From: Silurus meridionalis
Taxonomy: Eukaryota; Chordata; Actinopteri; Siluriformes; Siluridae
NCBI RefSeq assembly: GCF_014805685.1
Contig: NC_060909.1
Coordinates: forward strand, 797,292-861,291
Length of the DNA: 64,000 bases
Direction: 5' to 3'
Position 1 is the first letter of the stretch; each line of letters opens with the position of its first letter. A program made the position numbers and the translations under genes. Of this stretch, positions 32,601-44,705 are shown piece after piece. The notes below the pieces were generated by a model that searched no databases, was not told the origin of the DNA, and saw nothing but the letters and a program-made list of their open reading frames with translations.

Positions 32601-35526
32601 AAGTGAGCTGGACATGTTCTCCGAGTGTCTCAGTGAGCTGGACGTGTTCTCCGAGTGTCTCAGTGAGCTGGACGTGTTCTCCGAGTGTCTCAGTGAGCTG
32701 GACGTGTTGTCCGAGTGTCTCAGTGAGCTGGACGTGTTGTCCGAGTGTCTCAAGTGAGCTGGACGTGTTGTCCGAGTGTCTCAGTGAGCTGGACGTGTTG
32801 TCCGAGTGTCTCAAGTGAGCTGGACGTGTTCTCCGAGTGTCTCAGTGAGCTGGACGTGTTGTCCGAGTGTCTCAGTGAGCTGGACGTGTTGTCCGAGTGT
32901 CTCAGTAAACTGGACGTGTTGTCCGAGTGTCTCAGTGAGCTGGACGTGTAGTCCGAGTGTCTCAGTGAGCTGGACGTGTTTTTTGAGCGTCTCAGTGAGC
33001 TGGACGTGTTTTCCGAGCGTCTCAGTGAGCTGGACGTGTTGTCCGAGCGTCTCAGTGAGCTGGACGTGTTGTCCGAGCGTCTCAGTGATAATCAATCCGT
33101 GCTCATAGAATCGTTCGATGCACAAATCTTAGTTTTATATGAGTCACATTGAAACACCTGATCATATAAATGGCTCTGTTCTTTATGCTGCTCGTTTCTC
33201 AGGACTAAAGTGCACAGGTGTTTGTCTCAGATAATCTGTTGATGATTTGCATGATCTCTAACCTCAACCCTATTGAACACCCAGGTCTCCTCACCTCACC
33301 TACATCAGAATCTGACTTTATAAGAATTTAAGAATCTGGTCACAAGCTTCAAAATCTTTAAGAAAATGTTTTTTTTCTCGTGAAAGGAGGAAGTTCTCAG
33401 CCATGTTTATTCACCAAGATGGTCTCTCTTGCATCGAATGTCACAAGGATGCTTTAAACGTGTATGTAAAATACTCGGTTTATTTCTCGCTGTTGAATGG
33501 AAAAGAGTACAAGCGAGTCACGTCTTTGTTTTTCCCGATCCGTCCTGATGTGTTCCAGCTTGTGTATGCAAAATCAGTGCTGATTTGAATTGGCGGATGG
33601 CAGTCAGAACGGGTAGCAAGCACCGACATGTGTCTCGCACAAGCTCATTTCTCTTCACCACCTACCAACTTTCCTCATTTGCCTTCAACGTGCTGATTCT
33701 CAGAAACAGATGACTGAAGCTTTAAAGCTGAGTTTTGTTAGTTTGCTATAGTAGTTAGGGGTAAAATGGTCCACTTTTCCTACCAAACCGTTTCAGTACA
33801 GGACTTTCAGCTCGCTAAACACGTGTCATCGCATCAATCTGATTTATTGGGTTTTATTGTGATTATTTGATTTGGTATTTAAACCAAGCCAACATTTGAT
33901 TTAAAATTGTTTACAACAAAACGCGACAAGCATTTTTCTGTTTTGCGTGTATTTCCTCCCCCTGACTGTACCGATATTCCCCCGAACCCTGACCTGAGGT
34001 ACGTATTAAAGCGTGAATTTTGTGCACACACCTAATAGTCAACCTAATAGAACAAGCTCTTCTTCTGTTTGAGTCTCTGTCCCAGTCGGAGGTATTTCCA
34101 TGGCAGCATTAGATTCCTGACTCAGGGCTTTTGTAACTGCAGGCTCATTAACTTTGCCCTCGAAGCCCAGGAATGCACATATCACCTGTCAGTGTGGAGA
34201 AAGCGATACTTCACCTAGAGAACCTGAACAAGACACGGGTCATAACTCGTCTGTCTCAGGTTTCACTCTGTCGGATTGGGATATGAAGTGAGGAATGTGT
34301 CCACTTTCACGACCCAAAACATCTCGTTTATAGTCCGGACTTCTGTGTCTGTTCCGGTACTTTCCTTGCTTTCTTTAATGCTTGATACAAAAAAAAACCC
34401 ACGATAAGGAACAGCTAGACTTTTCTCTCTCATCAAAAGGGTTTGTATTTATACACCCTGAAGATTTCAACGTCCCCCTGCTGATGTCTTTGATCTGTTT
34501 ATGATCCTGTTTAAACTCATTTCAGTCATGAGACTTTAAACTCTCTGGGTTCCTCGCTCTTTTTCCGCAGGGGAGATCGTCGTAAACGAGGCGAATTTCG
34601 TGCGGAAGTGTATCGGGGCCGACAGCAGTCAAGATGACCTGTGGGGAAAGCTCATCTGCACCAACTTCAAGGTGTCCTTCATTACCCACGATGCCTTGCC
34701 TCAACAGGTAAGCAACAAATCAAGCGACTAGAATGGTTCTATGTAGGAATCATCATAGCTTGACACTAGAATTACATAGAATACAGATTTACATGGCAGA
34801 GGCAGAGCTGCGTCTTCCTGCAGACACAACAGGAAAAGAACATCTGGCTTTATTTCATCTTTTTTTTTTTTCTTTTTTTTTGCACTACAAAGGTCCATGA
34901 GTTAGAAGTCAGAAAGCACGTAATGAAGTAGTAACGCTTTTCTGTCTGTTTGGACCGAACAAATAAAACTATCTGCACCCTATTGAATTGCAGAGCAGCA
35001 TAGCAGCGTGTTGAATCGAATGAAAATCGGATCGCGGCGCATCGTAACGTTGAGAATCGCATCGCATCCGTAGCTGCATCATGTGTATCTTTAACGTATT
35101 GCATCGTTAGCTATGCATCGAGATGCAAATCGCATCAGCCTCAGTTATGGAGACGCTCGTCACTACTGTGACTGCACGAGGTGTCTGAAAATATCTGGTT
35201 CTTTCCCGCACTCTAGTAACTGCATAAGATCCATTTCTTCATATTGTTGCGTCACCAAAGTGTAGCTCATATTACTCAATGAAGATCTCCTTTACAGCTA
35301 TTCTCATCGCTGTTGTAATGAAATGGAGATTAGGAGTTTATGTAGAAAAAGTTCTCTGCAGGCCATATTTCATATTACTGCAGTAAAGTTCACTCCTCCT
35401 CTCTACTGTAACATGAAGGTCAGGTTTATGACTTACTTTTTAGGGCGGGGCAGTTGCATAACTTGTTAAATTGCTTGTTTTTTTTCCCTCGCTGTGCCTT
35501 TTCCTCTTCAGGAAGCATTTATTTAA

Positions 35527-35561
<35 letters not shown>

Positions 35562-37023
35562 ATTAGATAAATAAATATAATAAAATAAAGGGTTTATTCT
35601 CAGTGAAAGATTATTTTTTTTTAAACCTTTAAAGCATTTTACGATGTTCTTCAGTAAAATCGATTCCAGAACGAAGCAAGAAAATGATTAACCGTGATCC
35701 GGACACGAGTGAGAAATCTGTAAGGCTCATGTCTCATGTACTAATCCACTAGCAGTGTAATGATCACAGAGCTTCTCAGTATCAGCAAGTGAGATCAGCT
35801 GACACCGAGCACGTGATCTGGCCGAGAATGCAGAAACGCAGCACGTGAAATTAAACTGCTTTCATTTAGTTGCACTTTTCTTTTTTTTTTTTTTTTTTTT
35901 CAGCCATTCTGAAGAACACTCTCTGACCAAAAGTTTGTGGACACCGTATCGCCATAAGATATGCTTTTTGAAAGAAAAAAGAAATAAAGGTGCTTTAATA
36001 ATATAATTGTGTTCCTCTAATTTTGTGCCAAAAAAGAAAGAACCACATATGGCTGGAGAAGTCCAGTGTCCCAATACTTTTGTCTGTATAATGTACAAGT
36101 GGATTCCTGGTTACTTCTGTAGTCTGGATTTTACAGTGTCTCGTTCCCAATGTTCTCTTTCTGAACACAGTGTCGGTTTGTTTTGTCCTACAGAGGTTCC
36201 AGTGTGTCCACCGCCTCCTGGGAGAACATGATGTCCCCCTGACATGTGTGGAGCAGGTTGTAACTGGTAAGATGATCTTGGGGAAGCTCTTTCACCTCCA
36301 TGTTACACCTCCATGGTTGGTAATATTGTCACTCACGTTCACGTTAGTCCTATTATACGTGGGATCGTAGCGTTTGACTTGTCGAGTCGTGCAAACCAGA
36401 TTGAATATTAGTAATAAAAGACACAGAGGTTACCAGAAATGTGAGTCTTGGACTGATCTAATGTCCATATTCTTTGTGTTTCTTGGCCCAGGAAACACAC
36501 ATATATATATATATATATATAAATAATGGCTCAAACATAGTCCTGACTCACACTGTCTCCTCTGAACATTAGATGATGAAATATGTCTGCCACTTGAACT
36601 ATGTAAATGTTTGTTTTAATAAACGTATCTTCTGCAGCAGAGGTAGTCTTACTAGAGATACTCCAGAGCCTCCTATTCATCAGAGCCACTGAATTTCTGA
36701 AATTTTTCGATTTGCTTCTCAATGAAACCACGTTTCCGAAACTGATAAACACGTGTGAAACAACTTAAAAGAAAAAAACAGGCTTCAGTACGAGAGCAGC
36801 GTATTGCATCATGACCTGTTTGGATGAAGGACTTTCCTCCCCCCCGGACCAAACAGCAAACCGTTTAAAGCCGACCTGCCTGCTGGTGAGATCATTGGTC
36901 CAGACTGTGGCCTGGAGCTGCAATGCCTGGCTGGGATTAGGCTTGTTTATGTAAGATCATTGCTGCTGCTCGTTGCTGATTTAGCCCCCCTGAGGCCCTG
37001 TGTTCAACTGATGGAGCATGAAA

Positions 37024-37115
<92 letters not shown>

Positions 37116-39564
37116 TTTTCCCTGCTGTCTGTGCGCCTGAAACAAAGGTCCATTATGAGTGACTCCAGGCTTGGCCGAAGTATAGTGAGTGCTTTTCATG
37201 GTCATGCTGCCAGAGTGAAGGAGGAGTGTGGGCCACTGAATGTTCCTCTAATGCATGGAATCTAAAAACTGGAAATGTGCTTTGAAGTTTTTCAGATTTC
37301 ATATGACATGGGGAACTTCACATCATATAGTCATGTTTAATCGAGTCAGTGTAAATACGCCACTGTCTGGCAGAAGGTCCTGGAGCATTTACAGGTCTAC
37401 TCTGTGAATAACTAGTTTGAAGTAGAAGAATTGAATCATACAATATGTGGTTCAAGTTTGTGGACACCTGACCATAAGGTACATTTGTGGGTTTTCTCAT
37501 TCCATGTTTAGTGTCTGTTTGCTGTAATAATTAGCTCCACACTTCTGGGAAGATGTTCCACTAGATTTTGGAGTGAGATTATCCAGCCACAGGAGTGTGG
37601 AGGTCTGAGGTGCATTCATTCCGAAGGTGTTCAGTAGAGTTGAGGTCAGAGCTCTAACGCAGGAGATCTTCCACTCCAACCCATATAAAGCATATTTTCA
37701 TGAAGCTTGGCTGTGCACAGTGGTGCATTGTCATTGCTGGAACAGGTTTGGGTCTCCAACTTTGGGGAAGAACCACATACGGCTGGAAAAATCAGATGTC
37801 CCAATACTTTTGTCTGTATATTATCTAGGAATTGCGATGTCCTGGAGTAGTTACGAACCCGAGGTGGTCTAGAAGGCGATATATTTCATGAGAATATAAA
37901 AAAGAGGCACTGAAGGATTCTTCAGGCCACATCACATTTATTTTCATGTGCAGTCACATTTCTTTTTAACCTGCTTGATACCACTTTAATGATCTTCATG
38001 GGTCTGTTTGATTGCTGCTGTTTCAGCACCATGGTGTGTGTTTGTATACATGTTGAGTGAGTATACGGGACCAGTCACAGGTTTGAAGACACCTTCTTCT
38101 TCAGTGGTTTTAAACTTTAATCTTCAATGGAGCAACTTTTGCTCTGATGACGGTTTGGCACACTTTTGGAATGGTTTTCCACAATCTTGAGGAGTTCCTG
38201 GAGGTGTTAAGTGCTTGTTGGCTGCTTTTTCTTCACTTTATAGTCCAACTTCTCCCAGACTATCTCTGCTGGTTTTAGATGGAGTGATTGTAATCAGGTC
38301 ATCTGATGCAGCACTCCATCCCTTTCCTTCTTAAACAAATAGCTCTTACAGAAACTAGACGTAGGTTTGGGGTCATTGTTCTTTCGGAAAACAAGTGATG
38401 GTCCAATGCTGGTTAAGTGAGTCCCCAATTTTAATTGTCACCAGCAAAGCACCTCTACATCATCACGCCTCCTCCTCCATGCTTTACAGTGGGAAACACA
38501 CATTCAGCATTTGTCCGTTCACCCTCTGAACATCTGATGAAGATATGGTTAGAAACAAACATCTCAAATTTGGACTCGGACTAAAGGACAGTTTTCCATT
38601 GATCTAATATCTGTTCATTGTGTTTTTTGTCTCAAGTTTCATCTGCTTGTTGTACTTCCACATTTAAATCAAATTAAAATTCGATTTGTCACATACACAT
38701 TCCAAAGTAATTGCTCCTTCCCATGAAGTCGTGACTCATGCGGTCTTCTCTGGTCAGTGGATGTTGAAATATTTCTGCCCCTTGAACTCGAGAAGCATTT
38801 ATGTAAATCGTCAGTTTCTGAGGCCTGGAATTCCAATAAACTTATCCACTGCAGCAGAGGTAGCTCTTTATCTGTCCTGGGGCGGTGGTCCTCATGAGAA
38901 CCTGTTTATTCATAGCGTTTGATGGTTTTGGAGACTGCACTTGGGGATGCTTTTAACCTTGAGATTTTTTGGATTGACTGACCTTAATCCTTAAAGTAAT
39001 GGTGGCTCTTTACTTAACTGAGTGTTTCCTGCCTTAATATGGATTTGTACAGTAGTCATAGTAGCATTAATAGGGCTCTTGACTCTAGGTACATACCATT
39101 TCCTGGAAACTGATGCTCCGAAGCACATTAAGAATGCAACATCTCACAAATGCACTCCTGTGAAGGCACACATGTGAACTGAAAACCATTCCTTGTGAAT
39201 CTGAGGAGAGAATGGCAGGAGTTTGCAGAGATGTATAAACCATGTATCTGGGTTCCTTAACATGTTTTTGTTTACTACAGAATTCCACGTGTGATCTTTC
39301 ATAGTTTGGACGTCTTCAGTATTAATAAACAATGTAGAAAATAATGAAAATCTACTGAAAGAGAAGGTGTGTCTAGACGTTTGACCGGCACTGTAGGTGT
39401 TCCAATGTGTGCTGTTCACAGTGAACGATGCAAAGGGTAAGCAGAAGGTTCTGGGCTCCAACAAGAAGCTGAAGTTTAATCCCACCGAGTTAATCCTGTA
39501 CTGCAAGGATTTCCGGATCGTCCGCTTCCGCTTCGATGAGGCTGGACCTGAGAGTGCCAAGAAG

Positions 39565-39630
<66 letters not shown>

Positions 39631-40055
39631 AAAATGGGTTAATGGGATGCCAGCATGCTTCTGAGGATCTCTGCCTTTGTACACATGGTGCATTTAAAAC
39701 CAAACAAATAGACTACACGCACGCGCACACACACACACACACACACACACTCAGGGATTAGTGTAAAAGAAGATTTGGAGCTGATACACTGATGCATTGG
39801 GACATTGAGAAGCTGTGGGATGGAGTGGATTACAGTTTGTGCGCTTCTCCATTCCCTCTTTCCTTCATCCTGCCTCTCCATCTGGCCAACAGTGTGTGGC
39901 TGAAATAAGCAAAAGTCTGTGTATGAAGACGAGCCAACGCTTTTCTCCAAACCTACCCAGCTATCTGGGGCCCAAATGTTCATTTTCTGAACTTGTCCAA
40001 TTTATTTGGTATGTCTGCCTTTCAGTCCTAAAAAGAATGCATTGTTCTAGTTAGT

Positions 40056-40127
<72 letters not shown>

Positions 40128-40543
40128 ACATACACACACACACGCACGTGTTAGGAAGATATATACCGATCTATTTACGAACATTGACAAGCTGAACATA
40201 AATACGATTTATTTTATTTTATATATCACCTTCAGAACAGTCCCCTTGTTCTTCTGGAACATGTCGGGACCTTCTGCGAGATGGGTCTTCATCTTCGGGA
40301 AAAGGGCAAAGTTCGCAGGAGCCGAATCTGGCGAGTAGAGTAGATGTAGAAGTGAGATCGTGCTGTTTTCAGTGAGAAACTCGCTTGTGAAGAGAAGCTC
40401 AGTGACAGAGTGCGCATGTGGTCAGAACATGTGAATGTGGTCAGAACAGTACACAGGACCATGTCTTTCGGCACACTGACTTATAAGGGTTGGTGCTCCC
40501 TGTGACTGTGTGTGCAGCCTTGTGCTGCCATCTTTTACCACAC

Positions 40544-40600
<57 letters not shown>

Positions 40601-41506
40601 CAGCTGTTATTTTTTTCTCCTTTACAAACGGACTTTGACTCCCTGCACAGTTGTTTTTCAGCATATTAATAAAGAAATGTATCTCCATTTTGTCACATAT
40701 TTGGCTCAGTCTGAGAGGAAGGAACACTTCATGCTGAAAGATCTCTTCACCCTGGGACAGACCCATGCTCCATGACTCACTCTGTCCTTTCAAGGCCGCC
40801 TGCTTGTCTCATAACAGCCTCTGTTGCCTGGAGAAATGTGTGTAAAATCAACATGAACATTCCTCGCAGTACCCCTGACTCACCAGTCGAACCGGAGCAA
40901 AGAACAAAATCTCCATTTCATCACTCCTCGAGCGTCACAGCTTCTGATTGGCCCGTTCCTTCATCCTGACTAAGAGCAGGCTCAGATGAAAGAGTTCCAC
41001 ACTATGTTCGGAATGGTTCTTAGTCATCATGGGGAAGGATCAGAGAGGTTCTCAGCGTAGGGGAGGGGAACACTTGTTTCCTCACAGCGATGAGAAAAGG
41101 CAGTAGTGACTCACATGCCATTAGTGTGAAGTCGTTTTTCACCTGGACTCAACCAGCACACTCTGGGAGCGAGTAAAAAAAAAAAAAGAGAAGAGAACAG
41201 GAAAACAGAAGAGCGGAGGAGGGAAGGAAGGGCGAAAGATGTAGAGGCAGAAAAAGTGAAAGCGTGATGTCGCCGACTCGAGTCAGAGTCTGCCAGCTTG
41301 TGAGAAACAGAAGACGGGGGCACAGAAAGCAGGAGAACAAGAGGAACAAAAAGGCCATTGAGGGACGAGGCTCACTTTCCGACCGCTCAGCGAGCACACA
41401 TGCATTCGTGTTGCAGTTCCGTTCCAGAGCCTCTCGGAAGCCTCCGGGACAGAATGCTGATCTCTGGAGCTTTTTTGTAGAGCAGACAGACTGCAGTTCA
41501 CCCACA

Positions 41507-41563
<57 letters not shown>

Positions 41564-42293
41564 CCAGAAAAGCATAGTGTTGGTTCACACAGCACATGTG
41601 AATGATTACAGAGCTCGGGTCATTCTTCAGACACTACTCTTTTCACTCCTACTGAGAACTCGGGCATTCAGCATTCAGCTGTGCGTCTCTTTTTATACTC
41701 AATAAGCATTGAATAAAAATATATATAAATATATTCCATTTGAATAATAATATATACCATGTATTTATTTAGAATGACAGTTAAATAGAGACAATTCATT
41801 ACCTTAAGAAATGAAGACTAGTCAATCTGAAAAAAAAATCTAAAAATACATCCGGGTGGTTTAATGATAGTGATTGATTTTATGGACTTTTACTGAACCT
41901 GGGTGGATGGAGGGAAGGAATATTATTATGGATGGATGGATGGAATGTTATGATAGTGGTGGATGAAGAACACAAAGCATGTGATTGAGTTACAGTAGAT
42001 CCACTCTGTAAAGTTTGACTGCAGTAAAAGTGTCCATTTAAACTTTCACTTTAGTAAAAGTACAAAAATATTTGCCTTCAAATGTACCTAATTATCCAAA
42101 GTGCTGATTTATTATAACTCTAATGTTCCTATTATAATTTTTATCTCAAGACTCTTCACTTAATCACCTCAGTTCATGTGTAAAGACTCGAATGTGACTC
42201 TCAGCACACTGATCTATTAATAGAATGATATTATCCTGTACAATACTGCAATCCCAGGCATTTTATTCTATCTGGTATTAACAAAAAGACATC

Positions 42294-42334
<41 letters not shown>

Positions 42335-42452
42335 CTCAAGTCTTGACTCATGGCAGGTGTTCTGATGTTTCATTCTACTCATAATCATACCCCTTCCACC
42401 ACCTGTCAGAGCCTTCATGTTTTTTCTGCTGTCTGAGGAAACTGGGTTTTTC

Positions 42453-42509
<57 letters not shown>

Positions 42510-44480
42510 TTGTGCCGGATTGGAATGGCTGTGTGGGATTTAATCACACGTCCCGTGTCTGGAGAAGAGGGTTGTGTAATTACTGCATCCAGTTTAGAGA
42601 AGGGAGTTCCATGTTTTTTTTGTGGAAATTACAGAGCCACACGCGCGCACACACACACACACACGTGCACTTGTAGCCACACCAGTACCTGCATGAATGT
42701 TTTTGTTGTCATAACCACTGATACCAGTTTTTTTTTTTCTCATTCTCTGTTCACATGATGTGTTTACATACGTTTTACATTATATTCCACATAAAAGCCT
42801 CCTGTTTTGACTCTCAGACGGACAGTAAAATGAGCAGACAAAAGAAAGCCTGACTAGAACTGGACATTTCATTATCCCCTCTGTTTATCAGTAGTTGGGC
42901 TTGAATGTAAATGTGTGGAGGCCTGGCATTTATAACAAGCTACATCAGATCAACCTCCTATAAATGAACATCAGCTTCCCTCAGCTTTCACCATTCAGTC
43001 CAGACTTTTCTCCTGAGACTTACAATGATCACATTTATACAGCTGTGCATTTGAGTTTAAGAGCTTTTGCTTAAAAGACCTACAGGTTGGTGTTGCTGGG
43101 ATTTGAAGTAGTAACCTCCTGATTAAAAGCCCAACATTTTAGCCATTAAGCTACTCCTCCTAGATTATATACACAAGATAGGATGGGAGGAAAACCCACA
43201 ACCCAAAAGATTGAACACCCGTGTACTAAATGGTGAAGACCCCCAACATGTAATCTTTGTAGAGCAAGCAGGACCATTAAACCCATATTAATGGACTGTA
43301 ATCCACTTAACTACCATAGACAACTCGTTTACTCCAGAAAATACCTCCCGAGTCCTCCAAAATAAAAATCCGAGAACATTAAATAGTAAAATAAAACGTT
43401 AAAATAGCCATTGATGTTCCATGGCATTAAAAGGAACGATAAACAAACACCCCTTGCACTTCAATATCCAGAGTTTGCAGTGAAAGCAGGTTTGCTGCTC
43501 AGCTAGGACTTGATAATGAGACTTTTAGACTTTTGGCTCAAAGCCCGTAGCAGCCAAACTCCATGAGAGGTGAATAAACAGACGAGCAGAGGGGCAGCTC
43601 CTCTCTATAAAGGACGGAGATTTGAACACATAGACCTGCTTATATTTTATTCTTGCAAATTTAGCTGAGAAATGGTGTATGAGATCATCTAAAATAAGAT
43701 ATCAGGGTTTCATTGAAGCATTAATATCTCAACCTCTATTCAGGTTAGATATCTCTGTTTGGTAGCAACGTCTAGACGGTGTATAAACATCCATCCTCCA
43801 TCCTTTAGCTCTTATCCTCTGGTCAGTGGGCACACTGGATTCTGATTGGCTGGAAGATATACAGCGCTGCTTCTACACACCTGTGGCAATACTAACATCC
43901 ACAGCTATTTATTTCCCAATTACCTTCCTGAGCTCCATGGAGGAGTTTTGCATGTGGTGGAATGTATATGATGAATACCGCCTTTGTAGTGCAGAAAAAA
44001 AGATGAAATAAAACCAGACGTTCTTTTCCTGTTGTGTCTCCAGGAAGATGCAGCTCTGCCTCTGCCATGTTAATCTCTATTCTATGCGACTCTGTTGTGC
44101 CGTAGGTTTGCCTCGCTATTGCACATTACTCTCACCCAGCCGACAGCCAACTACTGTTCGGGTTTGAGTACGTTGGTACACGCTTCCACGGTTCATCAGG
44201 TAATTCTCACACACACACACACACACACCTATGTGCGGTGATTCCTAAAAAAATGAACTCTCAAACCAGTTCAGTAGTACACATTATGTAACCCAGAGCG
44301 AGTCATTCGGATCTGTGTGTGTGTGTGTGTGTAGTTGAGAAGGTGAATGGAGTGGAGTCGGGGAAGAGTGTACAGACGGCCATGTTTGACTGCTCTTCTG
44401 ACTGGGACAGAGAGATCAAACGCACCGGCGGCACAGAATGGAGAGTGTGTGCCATTAACGAGGAGTTTCTCATCTCACCC

Positions 44481-44523
<43 letters not shown>

Positions 44524-44638
44524 TCAGTTGGCATGTGTATGTGTGTGTGTGTTTTTTTTATTTCATGTGCGCTTCAGTTTGTGTATTTGTGTATGTGCAC
44601 CCCTGTGTGTATGCAGTGTGTTTTCTTTGTATATATGT

Positions 44639-44705
<67 letters not shown>

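Larger units (their letters stand above)
25924..34570 (+). other. MTMR10 intron 2 (8.6 kb)
   Basis: Contains tandem arrays at 26640-27100, 30611-31508 and 32603-33085, an inverted-repeat arm, SINE-like pieces (tRNA B-box-like stretches near 27990-28020, 28795-28825 and 30060-30090), a (TTGAC) LINE tail at 28330-28350 and Tc1 pieces at 31755-31985 and 33225-33370. No other exon recognised. Confidence 0.7.
39565..44105 (+). other. MTMR10 intron 5
   Basis: Dominated by CA/GT tracts (39727-39750, 40057-40143, 40546-40598, 41512-41560, 42297-42332, 42457-42504, 42648-42664), an inverted copy of the 15790 repeat (41990-42245), a SINE-like stretch (43080-43165), a LINE-like piece (43230-43390) and, at its 3' end, a repeat shared with 63458-63531. 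No other exon seen. Confidence 0.75.

Noticed and set aside
32562..33125. Ten-residue repeat frames on both strands
   Set aside because: Products of the 30-bp minisatellite.
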